From Deltaproteobacteria bacterium (GTDB lineage Bacteria > Myxococcota_A > Polyangia > Polyangiales > Polyangiaceae), in contig JACRCQ010000039.1 in the NCBI GenBank assembly GCA_016218915.1, forward strand, positions 62,001-126,000: a stretch of 64,000 nucleotides of DNA, written 5' to 3'. The notes under the pieces were generated by a model. That model worked only from the letters and a program-made list of their open reading frames with translations. It did no database searches and was not told the DNA's origin. The position numbers were made by a program, and so were the translations under genes. Shown here one piece after another: positions 35,809 to 44,487 of this stretch; the stretch's first letter is position 1; each line of letters opens with the position of its first letter.

Positions 35809-37227
35809 TCACTTGACCAGGATCAAGCACTTCCCATCCTTGCAGACCTGGAGCCCGCAGCAGTCGCTGTCCTGCTCGCACGGGCCACACGCTCCGTCCA
35901 CGCACGCCTGGGGCAAAGGGCACGATCCGCACTTGTCGCAGGTTCCAGGCCCTGGGCCGGGCAAGTCGCAGTCTTCGCCCGCATCGGTGATGGATCGGTC
36001 GTAGACGAACCGCGCGTAGCCAGGCACCACGAAGTCGTTGGCGAACACCGAGCCATAGACGTTGGCAAAGCCCACGGCTGTGACCTTGGATCGCGGAGCA
36101 TACACATTGCCCACGAACGCCCCTGCACCGGTGAGAACCACGTCGCCTGTGCCGCCCACGTACAAGCGCGTTCCTGCGGGATGATCCTTGTCGCCGAACG
36201 ACGCGTTTCCAGTGATCAACAGATTGTCCCGGATGAAGACGTCGATTTGTGCCCCTGGTGAAAGCTTGAACTGAAGGTTGCCCGTGGCCACGAGGTCGCC
36301 ATCCACGAACAACACCGCGCGCGCGGTCACGTTCACCACGATGCTCCCCACGCCTCCGATCTTCTGCAGGTAGTAGCGTCCGCACGACAGCGTGAGCTCT
36401 TCGCTCCCCACCACGTTGCTCAGACGCGCCGGGTCCAGGCCGATGGAGGCGTTGTCATTGCTCGCCTTGCCCTGGGCGACGATCGCCGGCACGTCGAGCA
36501 TGCTCGCAGGGTCGCAGTTGCACGGTCTGTCGAACGAGACCGGCTCCTGGGTGCGGGTTCCACCCACGGAAAGCGGGATCGCATTGACAGCCTTCTCGTG
36601 GTGCAAGTCGCCTTCGATCGTGACAGGCCCGAGGTCGGTGAACGTGCCTCCGAACCAGGCATCGCGCGCGACCTTCGTGTATCCCGGCACGGTCGCGCTT
36701 CCAGCGAGCTTCAGATCCCCGCGCGCCTGGACGAAGCCGGCCATGCTCAGGCTGTCATCGCCCGCGATCGCAAAGGAGCCACCGACATCCGAGTATCCAG
36801 CGCTCACGAAGTAGCTGTGGTTGATCCCCACCGCTCCGCCCCCGTCGTCGACTCCTTCCTTGTAGGGCCCGTTGCCGGAGTCAAAGGCGCGCGTGTGGAG
36901 GTAGCCGGCCAGACGCGTGTCGTTGCACGTGCGCAGCGCGGTCAAGAACGTGTTGGCAGCGACTTGCCCCGTGCACAGCAGGTGCGGCTTGTTGCTGTCG
37001 CCCACGTCGACCACAGGCCCGCCGCCTGAGCAGAAATCCCCTTGGGCGCCCCCGGATGCAGCGGCGTCACCCTTCTTTCCGCTGCCGCCTGCGCCAGGGT
37101 TGCCCGAATGGGCGCCTGCACCGGAGGCCCCCTCGGGCGAGGACTCGTCGGCATTGTCGACGGATCCGCACGCCCATGCTCCCAATGCCAGGACAGCACA
37201 CAACACGGCAAGTCGCTTTGCGATCAT
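35809..37227 (-). CDS. Lipoprotein with DUF7305-like beta-solenoid and Cys-rich tail
   Basis: This is a 472-residue product from ATG 37227 (MIAKRLAVLCAVLALGAWAC, lipobox AWAC). A Gly/Ser-rich linker precedes a long domain of repeated short beta segments (SMAGFVQARGDLKLAGSATV; VTIEGDLHHEKAV; NLLITGNASFGDKDHPAGTR; AFVGNVYAPRSKV). These are typical of polymer-forming/DUF7305 solenoids in myxobacterial surface proteins. The last 45 residues hold about ten cysteines (CDKCGSCPLPQACVDGACGP). The frame is open 80 codons further upstream, but that part overlaps the divergent methyltransferase region and lacks a signal peptide. It is predicted to be exposed at the outer membrane. Confidence 0.72.
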   Translation of the reverse strand: MIAKRLAVLCAVLALGAWACGSVDNADESSPEGASGAGAHSGNPGAGGSGKKGDAAASGGAQGDFCSGGGPVVDVGDSNKPHLLCTGQVAANTFLTALRTCNDTRLAGYLHTRAFDSGNGPYKEGVDDGGGAVGINHSYFVSAGYSDVGGSFAIAGDDSLSMAGFVQARGDLKLAGSATVPGYTKVARDAWFGGTFTDLGPVTIEGDLHHEKAVNAIPLSVGGTRTQEPVSFDRPCNCDPASMLDVPAIVAQGKASNDNASIGLDPARLSNVVGSEELTLSCGRYYLQKIGGVGSIVVNVTARAVLFVDGDLVATGNLQFKLSPGAQIDVFIRDNLLITGNASFGDKDHPAGTRLYVGGTGDVVLTGAGAFVGNVYAPRSKVTAVGFANVYGSVFANDFVVPGYARFVYDRSITDAGEDCDLPGPGPGTCDKCGSCPLPQACVDGACGPCEQDSDCCGLQVCKDGKCLILVK

Positions 37228-37459
37228 GTCAGCAACCCCTTGCGCACCAAGCGCAGCGCTCTTCTCGAACAGGGCAGGCTCTCGCCTCGCCGCAACCGTC
37301 GCGGGACCGCTGCGACCGTCGCAGCGGCCGGCGATTGCATGCGTCTCGGCCGGAGAGCCTCCACATGCTGGCTCACTTGAGCAACGTTCGTGCCCGTTTG
37401 CCGCGGGCGTGCGCATGTTCCTTGCCGTCGCACCGAAATGCATGCAAAGCCACGCGCCC

Positions 37460-38176
37460 ATGAGCATCGACTTCCACGAGATCTACCGCGCGCACGCCGA
37501 TGAATACGACCGGATGGTCAGCGCGGAAGACTGCGACGGCAACCTGCTGCCAGCTCTCAAGCGAGCTGCGAGACTCGATGGCGCGCGCGTCGTCGAGGTC
37601 GGAGTGGGCACTGGACGGGTGACTCGAATGCTGCTCGAAGCGGGCGTGAGCCATGTGATCGGCATCGACACATCGGAAGCGATGCTGTCAGTGGCGCGCG
37701 GACGTCTCGAGGGCAGCGGGCTCGAAAGAACCCTGCTCCAGACCGGAGATGCTGCGGCAATTCCAGCGGCTGACGCGAGCGCGGATGTTGCGATTGCGGG
37801 CTGGACGTTTGGCCACACGACCCAGTGGGCTGCCGGGACGTGGAGAGCGAGAATCGGGCAGTTCGTCGACGAGCTCGAACGGGTCACCCGGCCTGGAGGG
37901 GCTCAGCTCATCCTCGAGACTCTGGGCACGGGCGCGTTGTCGCCCGCTCCCCCCAACGAAGCGCTCGCGGCGTACTACGAGTTCCTCGAAGCGGAGCGAG
38001 GGTATCAGCGAGAAGCGATCGCGACGGACTACCTGTTTGCATCCCCTGAGGAAGCGGCGAAGGCGTGCGGGTTCTTCTTTGGTGCGCAGTTCGCGGAAAC
38101 GATTCTTCGCGAGGGGTGGTCGCGGGTGCCGGAATGGACCGGGCTGTGGTCGAGAACGCGCGACCTCACTGGTTGA
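37460..38176 (+). CDS. Class I SAM-dependent methyltransferase
   Basis: This 238-residue cytosolic protein starts MSIDFHEIYRAHADEYDRMV. Motif I is VVEVGVGTGRVTRMLLEAG, followed by the acidic loop VIGIDTSEAML and LQTGDAAAIPAADASADVAI, with a post-motif segment ERVTRPGGAQLILETLGTG. These are standard SAM-binding elements of the UbiE/Methyltransf_11 type. The substrate is unknown. I start at ATG 37460 since the family begins near this point; the frame upstream to 36917 overlaps the divergent lipoprotein gene. A lipoprotein gene begins eight bases after its stop. Confidence 0.85.
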   Translation: MSIDFHEIYRAHADEYDRMVSAEDCDGNLLPALKRAARLDGARVVEVGVGTGRVTRMLLEAGVSHVIGIDTSEAMLSVARGRLEGSGLERTLLQTGDAAAIPAADASADVAIAGWTFGHTTQWAAGTWRARIGQFVDELERVTRPGGAQLILETLGTGALSPAPPNEALAAYYEFLEAERGYQREAIATDYLFASPEEAAKACGFFFGAQFAETILREGWSRVPEWTGLWSRTRDLTG

Positions 38177-38184
38177 GGCGAGGT

Positions 38185-39270
38185 ATGCTGGTGCGCGTGG
38201 AAGCTCCCTGGCGTCTGTTGGTGGCCTTGGCCGCGTGCACCGCAGGCGCCTGCAGCTACTACGACGCATCGCTGCTCAGCCCCAAGGCCGGGGAGCCAGC
38301 CGACGCGTCGAGTGATCAAGGGTCCGGTGTCTGCCAGCATGCGCAGCCTCCATCTCCCCCCACCGTGGTCGACGCTGGTGGGGACAAGGAGTTCGTGATC
38401 CTGCTGCGCACGATCGATTTCCTCGAGAATGGCGACTTCAAGACGCTCGGGTTCGATCAGGATCGCACCTGTACATGCCAGGGCGAGGGGCTGAGCTGCA
38501 CGCCGCCGTCCGGCATGGCGGAGAAGGACCAATGCGACGGCCCCGGAGGGCGCGACAATTCGGTATCCGCGTTGATTCGCCAGACGTCCATGCTGGGCTT
38601 GTCGAGTGCGCGCTTCAACCAGGACATCGACAACGGCGGGAAGACGGTCGCGCTACGGGTGCAGGGGTACAATGGCCAGCCGGATGACGACCGAGTGGAC
38701 GTGGCGTGGCTCGTGCCCGCGGACTTCGTGGGAAAGCCGGCGTGGAACGGGCAGGATGTCTGGCCGGTTCGCAAGTCGTGTCTAGATGGCGATCTCGATC
38801 ATCCCAAGGCGACAGACCCGAACGCGTACGTGAGCGGTGGGAAGCTCGTGGCCTCGCTGCAGAAGAACGCCTCGTTGCAGCTGGGCGGTCTCGCTTGGAA
38901 CGTGATTGCCGCGTACATCGTCGTGGACCTGGTTCCTTCGGGCGACGGCTACCGAAGCGACCACGGGATGATGACCGGGATGTGGAATGCTCGTGAGATG
39001 CTGGGACAGCTTCCTGCCGGCTCGGTGCTGGGAGCTCATCTATGCACCGATCACGCGGTGTACCCCCAGGTCAAGAAGCTGATCTGCAATGCACGCGACA
39101 TCGCTTCCAAGAGCTCGCTGCCGTCGGATCCGTGCGATTCCATCTCCATGGCGTTTGCCTTCACGGCAGAGCCAGCTCGCATCGGGGGCGTGACCGATGA
39201 AGCAGCCCCGACGTCTCCGTGCACGCCCGCGACCGATCCGGCAAACGACAGCTGCGACGAGGGTCCCTAG
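38185..39270 (+). CDS. Lipoprotein, function unknown
   Basis: This is a 361-residue product from ATG 38185, preceded by a GAGGCGAGG stretch. The signal MLVRVEAPWRLLVALAACTA has lipobox AGAC (about residue 23). The remainder is a single globular region with twelve or more cysteines and no motif I recognise; recognisable stretches are VVDAGGDKEFVILLRTIDFL and MTGMWNAREMLGQLPAGSVL. It is likely exported and held in the envelope. It is followed 15 bases later by another lipoprotein gene, so the two are probably one unit. Confidence 0.7.
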   Translation: MLVRVEAPWRLLVALAACTAGACSYYDASLLSPKAGEPADASSDQGSGVCQHAQPPSPPTVVDAGGDKEFVILLRTIDFLENGDFKTLGFDQDRTCTCQGEGLSCTPPSGMAEKDQCDGPGGRDNSVSALIRQTSMLGLSSARFNQDIDNGGKTVALRVQGYNGQPDDDRVDVAWLVPADFVGKPAWNGQDVWPVRKSCLDGDLDHPKATDPNAYVSGGKLVASLQKNASLQLGGLAWNVIAAYIVVDLVPSGDGYRSDHGMMTGMWNAREMLGQLPAGSVLGAHLCTDHAVYPQVKKLICNARDIASKSSLPSDPCDSISMAFAFTAEPARIGGVTDEAAPTSPCTPATDPANDSCDEGP

Positions 39271-39285
39271 CGAGTGGAGGTTCCC

Positions 39286-39912
39286 GTGCATAGACGGTGC
39301 TTGATCGGTGCTCTGTGCGTCGTGGCTTCGTGGGGTTGCTCCGGCGCCGGGGCACGCAGCCCGGCAGGCGATTCGTACGACACGAGCCTGCCTGCCTTCC
39401 AGGACCCGGCGAGCACCAACGATGCGCCCGAGATCTCGCGTTCCCAGGGCACCCCAGGTGGCGTCGTGGTCCTGTGGCCCCGCGTGGTACTCCCTCGGAA
39501 AGGGGAGATGCCCGACGAGGCATCGACCCGTCAGCTCGCCGGAAGGCTGCAGGCAAAGCTCGCGTCGATGCTGCGAGACAAGTTCCCCGGTGTCCCGGTC
39601 GATGTGCGGCCAGAGCCCGAGAGGGTCTGTCCAAGAGCCGGATGCGTGGCAGCTTCGGTGGGCATCCTGTTCACACGATCGGGCAAGGGCGGCTGCACGG
39701 CCACGGTGCTTGCGAGCCGGCAGGGCGACTCGCCCGCGCGCCTGGTGCCATGGGCGGGCGGAGTGAAGCTCAAGGATGAGACCGTGCCGTTCCGCGAAGC
39801 GCCGGAGTTACGCGTGCGGGTGATGGACCATGCAGCCTGTGAATCGTTGATCGAGGAGGCAGGAAAGCGGGATCCGGAGGTGGAAGAAGCGATACGGGGC
39901 GTGCTTCGCTAG
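39286..39912 (+). CDS. Small lipoprotein, function unknown
   Basis: This is a 208-residue product from GTG 39286, chosen because GGAGG lies five bases upstream and it gives VHRRCLIGALCVVASWGCSG with a lipobox-like SWGC. Another GTG 12 bases upstream is in frame. The mature part has a helix-rich region (ASTRQLAGRLQAKLASMLRD) and a beta stretch (VDVRPEPERVCPRAGCVAAS) with a CX4C pair. There is no recognised family. It probably shares a transcript with the preceding lipoprotein. It is convergent with a lipoprotein gene ending at 39929. Confidence 0.65.
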   Translation: MHRRCLIGALCVVASWGCSGAGARSPAGDSYDTSLPAFQDPASTNDAPEISRSQGTPGGVVVLWPRVVLPRKGEMPDEASTRQLAGRLQAKLASMLRDKFPGVPVDVRPEPERVCPRAGCVAASVGILFTRSGKGGCTATVLASRQGDSPARLVPWAGGVKLKDETVPFREAPELRVRVMDHAACESLIEEAGKRDPEVEEAIRGVLR

Positions 39913-39928
39913 CTTCGCCTTCGGCTCG

Positions 39929-41014
39929 CTACTCGCCCGGCGGCTTCCAGGCCTTCAGGCGCTTGTCGGTCGCAGCGGTGGGAACGAACTTCGTGCCGTC
40001 GAACAGGTACTCGAGCGTCACGGTCACGGGCGCAGACAGGAACGTCGACGGCTTGACCACGGGCATCGCATCAGGGTTGGTCTTGATCTGCTGCTGGCAG
40101 GCCTTGGAGATCTTGTCTTCGAGCGCCTTGGAGTAGCTGACGCTCGCGCGACGGACCTGGATGAAGAGATCCGGCTTGCCGTCAGCGTTCACGTCGCGGA
40201 AGCCGTAGGAGACGACGTTGCTTGCGCTGAAGCCCCACGGAGGCGTTCCCATGCACGCGGAATAGGAGTTGTCCGACACCGTGAGGACGGAGTCCCATCC
40301 CTTCTCCGGATCATCCGGGGAGGCTTGCGCGAAGTCGAACGAAGAGATTTGATCCGTGCCCGTGGTCTGGTGCGCGTCGAGATACCGGCACACCAGGATG
40401 TCGCGGCCGTCCGGCCGACGAAACGTCTTGCATTCCCTCGGATGGAACGCTGACGCGTAGTGCACGGCATTCCAACCGTCCGCGGCCTTCTCCACCAGCA
40501 GCGTGCCGCCGTAGTTCGAAGAATGCGGCTCGCATCCTTCGAATACGAGAGCCGCCTGCTCTGCACCAGCGCGCGTGAAGGAGCCTCGGACCACTGCCTC
40601 CAGCTGGAAGAACGAGTCTGGATCGACGGCAACCGAGCCATCAGGCTGCGATGCGGTGCTTTCAAAGGGCGGACACTCCCGGCAGCCGACCTGGACCTTG
40701 CCCTTGTCGTGCTTGACCGCGACAGCGCACACGGATGCCGCGAACGAGAACCTCTCTCGATCTGCGCCTGCGGGCGCTGCCGGGAGCGGCTTTCGGGGGC
40801 CAGGGGGCGGCTTGGACGCGGCGCCCGTCGATGCGGAAGCGGCGGGGGCGGCATCCTTGGCAGGCGGCGCGGCAACCGACGGCGCAGCCGTGGCTGGCGA
40901 CGGGGGTGCAGAGACAGTCGGCGGTGTGACAGGTTCGGGTTGGGGAGCGTTGGGCGCAGGGGCAGCGGAGCAGGCGAGGACCAGGCATGCGGGCAGCAGC
41001 AGTGCAGCTCTCAT
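39929..41014 (-). CDS. Lipoprotein with Pro/Ala linker and FG-GAP-like motif
   Basis: This is a 361-residue product from ATG 41014: MRAALLLPACLVLACSAAPA, lipobox LACS. A long Pro/Ala/Ser linker (about 18-80) leads to a beta-rich domain (about 90-361). It includes GSVAVDPDSFFQLEAVVRGS, HYASAFHPRECKTFRRPDGR and a single Asp-rich loop VNADGKPDLFIQ of the FG-GAP/VCBS kind, so it may bind calcium. The frame is open well upstream of 41014 but without a signal peptide. It is divergent from the Cys-repeat lipoprotein gene with a 100-base spacer. Confidence 0.7.
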   Translation of the reverse strand: MRAALLLPACLVLACSAAPAPNAPQPEPVTPPTVSAPPSPATAAPSVAAPPAKDAAPAASASTGAASKPPPGPRKPLPAAPAGADRERFSFAASVCAVAVKHDKGKVQVGCRECPPFESTASQPDGSVAVDPDSFFQLEAVVRGSFTRAGAEQAALVFEGCEPHSSNYGGTLLVEKAADGWNAVHYASAFHPRECKTFRRPDGRDILVCRYLDAHQTTGTDQISSFDFAQASPDDPEKGWDSVLTVSDNSYSACMGTPPWGFSASNVVSYGFRDVNADGKPDLFIQVRRASVSYSKALEDKISKACQQQIKTNPDAMPVVKPSTFLSAPVTVTLEYLFDGTKFVPTAATDKRLKAWKPPGE

Positions 41015-41114
41015 TCGCGCGAGCCTACCATCAGGGGCAAATGCGTGCGACCGGTCGTGATTGTCGGGCGAATCGATGGTAGATCGGACGTCAGCTCCAA
41101 CGACGAGGTAGCCC

Positions 41115-42920
41115 ATGGCTCGATCGCGCATCTCCCACTGGTTGTTCGCTGCAGGCCTCAGTGTGCTGGCTGCAGGCTGCGCACAGGACGCGGGAGGAAC
41201 GCAATCCGATCCCCCGCCTGCCTCGTGCGGTCCGGCCACATGCAACGGCTGCTGCAAGAGCGGCAAGTGCGTCGAGGCTACCTCGGCTTCCAGCTGCGGG
41301 TCCAAGGGATCGTCGTGCACGCCTTGCATCAACGGGCAGTCCTGCACCAATGGCAAGTGCGTCACCGACCTGTGCGGCGCTTCCAACTGCAAGGGGTGCT
41401 GTGACCAGGGCGAGTGCGTGTCCGGAGGAATCGAGGAAGCCTGCGGACAGGGGGGCACGACGTGCTCGGTCTGCTCGGAGAACCAGAGCTGCATCGGCGG
41501 AGCGTGCGTGGCTCAGAATTGCGATCCATCGAGCTGCGCCAATGGCTGCTGCTACAAGGGCGTCTGCATGCCAGGCACCAACAGCGGCGTCTGTGGAAAG
41601 GGCGGCGGCGAGTGCAAGGACTGCGGCGCAGGCGCCCAGTGTGTGGACCAGAGCTGCGCCACCTCGACCTGCGATGCGGCCTCCTGCAGCAAGGGCTGCT
41701 GCTACAACAACAGCTGCATGCCTGGCTCGAGCGCGGCCGCGTGCGGCTCCGGCGGCGGTGCGTGCAAGCAATGCGCGAACGGCGAGCAGTGCCAGGGCGG
41801 CTCGTGCGTCGCCGTGGCCTGCTCGGCGAGCACGTGCACCGGCTGCTGCGACGGCAAGGGCAACTGCCAGCCGGGAAGCGCCCAGACCGCGTGCGGCACC
41901 GGGGCCGATCCTTGCGCCCAATGCTCGGCACAGCAGGCGTGCCTCAACGGGCAATGCGCGACCCAGTCGCAGAACTGCGGGCCTTCGAACTGCGACGGGT
42001 GCTGCGATTCGCACGGCGACTGCCAGCCGGGCGATGCCGCTTCGTTGTGCGGCCAGCTCGGTGGGGCCTGCGTTGCCTGCGGCTCGGGCCGCGATTGCGT
42101 GCTGGGCGAATGCACCTGCACGGCCAACTCCTGCCCCTCGGGCTGCTGCCAGAGCAACCAGTGCATGTCCGGAACCCAGCAGTCCGCCTGCGGCACCAGC
42201 GGCGGCGCGTGCGACGTTTGCACCGGGGCGGACAAGTGCGTGTCCGGGGCCTGCAGCTCGGATTGCGGCCCCACGACCTGCGTCGGATGCTGCCAGAACA
42301 ACGTGTGCAAGGGAGGAAGCGACCCGACCGCGTGCGGCGCCAACGGCGAGGCGTGCTCGGCCTGCGCCAGCGGCCAGCAGTGCGTGAACGGAACCTGCAA
42401 CAGCGCGACCGCCTGCAACTCCTCGAACTGCGCCGGCTGCTGCAAGGCAGGCGTGTGCCAGGGCGGCACCAGCGACTGGCAGTGCGGCAAGGGCGGCGCC
42501 GTGTGCGCCTCCTGCAAGTGGTTCCAGAACTGCTCCACGCAGAAGTGCTCGTTCGACCCGACCGCGGAGTGGTTCGTCGATCTCGTGGAGGTCAAGCTCG
42601 TGGACACCACGGAGTGGGACGTCTGGCCGGACGATCCCAAGCCCGACGTGTTCGTGGACATCAGCTCCGGCTCGGTCTCGCACACCACTGCGACGATCGA
42701 CAACAACTACCTGCCGGTCTTCAACGAGTACCTGTTCTACGTGTCGGCGCAGAGCCTGATGAACGAGATCATCGTCAACATCCAGGACCGAGACACGTTC
42801 TTCAACGACACGATCTGCAACTTCACCGAAGTGATCTACCAGTCGGAGATCGAAGGGGGCTCGGCGACGATCTACTACCCCTGCCCCGCGGTCGAATACA
42901 TCAAGTTCAAGTTCTACTGA
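41115..42920 (+). CDS. Lipoprotein with nine Cys-rich repeats and a C2-like C-terminal domain
   Basis: This 601-residue lipoprotein starts at ATG 41115 after GAGG. The signal MARSRISHWLFAAGLSVLAA has lipobox AAGC. Residues about 38-465 hold nine tandem repeats of about 48 residues following CxxxxCxGCCxxGxCxxGxxxxxCGxxGxxCxxCxxGQxCxxGxC, each with about ten cysteines. The last 125 residues (WFVDLVEVKLVDTTEWDVWP; NEIIVNIQDRDTFFNDTICN) resemble a C2-type calcium/lipid-binding beta sandwich. Such repeats are presumably disulfide-linked stalks holding the terminal domain away from the surface; this is inference. The gene sits apart from its neighbours, with its own divergent promoter region. Confidence 0.8.
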   Translation: MARSRISHWLFAAGLSVLAAGCAQDAGGTQSDPPPASCGPATCNGCCKSGKCVEATSASSCGSKGSSCTPCINGQSCTNGKCVTDLCGASNCKGCCDQGECVSGGIEEACGQGGTTCSVCSENQSCIGGACVAQNCDPSSCANGCCYKGVCMPGTNSGVCGKGGGECKDCGAGAQCVDQSCATSTCDAASCSKGCCYNNSCMPGSSAAACGSGGGACKQCANGEQCQGGSCVAVACSASTCTGCCDGKGNCQPGSAQTACGTGADPCAQCSAQQACLNGQCATQSQNCGPSNCDGCCDSHGDCQPGDAASLCGQLGGACVACGSGRDCVLGECTCTANSCPSGCCQSNQCMSGTQQSACGTSGGACDVCTGADKCVSGACSSDCGPTTCVGCCQNNVCKGGSDPTACGANGEACSACASGQQCVNGTCNSATACNSSNCAGCCKAGVCQGGTSDWQCGKGGAVCASCKWFQNCSTQKCSFDPTAEWFVDLVEVKLVDTTEWDVWPDDPKPDVFVDISSGSVSHTTATIDNNYLPVFNEYLFYVSAQSLMNEIIVNIQDRDTFFNDTICNFTEVIYQSEIEGGSATIYYPCPAVEYIKFKFY

Positions 42921-42993
42921 GCGCGTTGCGCTGCAGCAGGAGCGGCCCGGACGCCCCCTGGACGATCGGCGGGCGGGACTCCATGTGGGCCGC

Positions 42994-43677
42994 ATGATCG
43001 ATCTTCACTTCTGGCCGACCCCGAACGGATACAAGCCGCTGCTCTTCCTCGAGGAGACCGCGCTGCCGTACAACCTCGTTCCCGTGAACATCGGGGCCGG
43101 GGAGCAGTTCCATCCCGCGTTTCTCAAGATCTCGCCGAACAACAAGATGCCTGCGATCGTGGACCACGACGCGGATGATCTCGCGCTGTTCGAGTCCGGG
43201 GCCATTCTCCTGTACCTCGCCGAGAAGACCCGGCGCTTCCTGCCGTCCGATCCCGCAGGCCGCTACGACGTGCTCCAATGGCTCTTCTGGCAGATGGGCG
43301 GGCTTGGCCCCATGCTCGGACAGAACCACCACTTCAACGTCTATGCACCGGAGAAGATCCCCTACGCCATCGATCGATACGTCAAGGAGACAGGCCGGCT
43401 CTACGCCGTGCTCAACAAGCGCCTCCAGGACCGGGCGTTCATTGCGGGCGACTACTCGATCGCCGACATGGCCTGCTACCCGTGGATCGTCCCGTACGAG
43501 ATCCAGAAGCAGAATCTCGACGACTTCCCGAACCTGAAGCGATGGTTCCACGCGATCGCCGAGCGACCAGCGACCCAGCGCGCGTACGCAAAGGGCAAGT
43601 CCATCGCCGCTGCACCATCCTTGACCGAGGAAGCGAAGAAGGTGCTGTTCGGCCAGTCCGCGGCAACGGTCAAGTAA
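42994..43677 (+). CDS. yfcG: YfcG-like glutathione transferase / disulfide-bond oxidoreductase
   Basis: This is a 227-residue soluble protein. From the start it closely tracks E. coli YfcG as I recall it: MIDLHFWPTPNGYKPLLFLE, KISPNNKMPAIVDHDADD, FESGAILLYLAEKTRRFLPS, LQWLFWQMGGLGPMLGQNHH, IPYAIDRYVKE and DYSIADMACYPW. The TPNGxK motif marks the Nu-class, which binds glutathione and reduces disulfides without a catalytic Cys. I chose ATG 42994 over the in-frame GTG at 42985 for this match. The length fits the family. It is a lone gene, convergent with the PIN toxin gene. Confidence 0.9.
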   Translation: MIDLHFWPTPNGYKPLLFLEETALPYNLVPVNIGAGEQFHPAFLKISPNNKMPAIVDHDADDLALFESGAILLYLAEKTRRFLPSDPAGRYDVLQWLFWQMGGLGPMLGQNHHFNVYAPEKIPYAIDRYVKETGRLYAVLNKRLQDRAFIAGDYSIADMACYPWIVPYEIQKQNLDDFPNLKRWFHAIAERPATQRAYAKGKSIAAAPSLTEEAKKVLFGQSAATVK

Positions 43678-43686
43678 CTGCGAGCG

Positions 43687-44109
43687 CTAGCTCGTTGTGA
43701 ACCAGGACTCGACGCGAACGCCGGCGAACCCGGAAAAATCCCGAACATTGCGCGTGACGAGCACGAGGTCGTTCACCGCTGCGATTGCGGCCAGCTGTCC
43801 GTCGGTGAACGGTGGAGTCTTGCCTTTCCGTTCGAGCCGCGCCCGCTCGCGCGCATGCCAGGCCGCGGCCGACTTGTCGTAGGGCAGCACCACGATCACC
43901 CTCTCCAACCTGTCGAGGAACAGCTCGATGGCTCTGCGTCGGCGGCCAGCGGGGAGACGCGCCTTGCCGAACTGCAGCTCGTGCCACGCCGGAGCGCCCA
44001 CGGCGGCTGAGGTCCCTATGTCGGCAATGCGCGCGAGCACACCCGTGTTTGGAACAGGACGCATGGGCTCCGACAGGACGTTGGTGTCCAGCAGGTAGCG
44101 AAGTGCCAT
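43687..44109 (-). CDS. PIN-domain ribonuclease toxin (VapC-like)
   Basis: This 140-residue protein begins MALRYLLDTNVLSE. The four acidic metal-site residues of PIN nucleases are all visible: Asp8, Glu44 (AWHELQFG), Asp103 (FTDGQLAAIA) and Asp124 (TRNVRDF). The toxin is therefore predicted to be active and to cleave RNA, usually tRNA or rRNA in this family. It starts three bases after the antitoxin stop and shares its promoter. It is convergent with the yfcG-like gene nine bases away. Confidence 0.9.
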   Translation of the reverse strand: MALRYLLDTNVLSEPMRPVPNTGVLARIADIGTSAAVGAPAWHELQFGKARLPAGRRRRAIELFLDRLERVIVVLPYDKSAAAWHARERARLERKGKTPPFTDGQLAAIAAVNDLVLVTRNVRDFSGFAGVRVESWFTTS

Positions 44110-44112
44110 GGG

Positions 44113-44397
44113 TCACCTGTCGAGGTCGACCTTGCGCCCCGGAGACCGGTCGCGGACGTCCGCCCATGGATCGGCTCCCTCGACGTCGCCGGGGCGCACC
44201 TGAGCACGGAACCACGCCACGACATCGGCCAGCGTCTCCTTGGAGGCGTCCTCGATCCTGCGATAGTCGTCGATGGAAACCACCGCAGCGATCGGCTGCC
44301 CGTGACGGGTCACCTCGACCGCGGCTCCGCGCTCGGCGCCGCGCAGGACCTTGGCCCACTGCTGTCTCGTCTGCGCCGTCGTCATCCGCTTCGCCAT
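44113..44397 (-). CDS. Phd/YefM-type antitoxin
   Basis: This 94-residue protein begins MAKRMTTAQTRQQWAKVLRG and continues with VEVTRHGQPIAAVVSIDDYR, the conserved Phd/YefM DNA-binding and dimer domain. The C-terminal third, acidic and less ordered, would wrap and neutralise the PIN toxin encoded next. GGAG lies six bases before the ATG. Twin TGTACA boxes just upstream (44416-44432) fit autoregulation by the antitoxin. Phd-type antitoxins paired with PIN toxins are common in bacteria. Confidence 0.9.
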   Translation of the reverse strand: MAKRMTTAQTRQQWAKVLRGAERGAAVEVTRHGQPIAAVVSIDDYRRIEDASKETLADVVAWFRAQVRPGDVEGADPWADVRDRSPGRKVDLDR

Positions 44398-44415
44398 GAC
44401 AGTCTCCGTGCTTCT

Positions 44416-44432
44416 TGTACACTAGATGTACA
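44416..44432. promoter_or_regulatory. Twin TGTACA operator of the toxin-antitoxin pair
   Basis: TGTACA at 44416-44421, five bases CTAGA, and TGTACA at 44427-44432 lie 18-35 bases upstream of the antitoxin ATG. Each hexamer is itself a palindrome. TGTACA is the core recognised by the E. coli YefM-YoeB repressor (known from that family), which matches the antitoxin class encoded here. It is the clearest regulatory site in the window. Confidence 0.75.
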
Positions 44433-44487
44433 TCACGGGTCGAGGGCCGGCAAGAGCGAGCCACCCTCCCCGGTCCCACCGGCCAGG

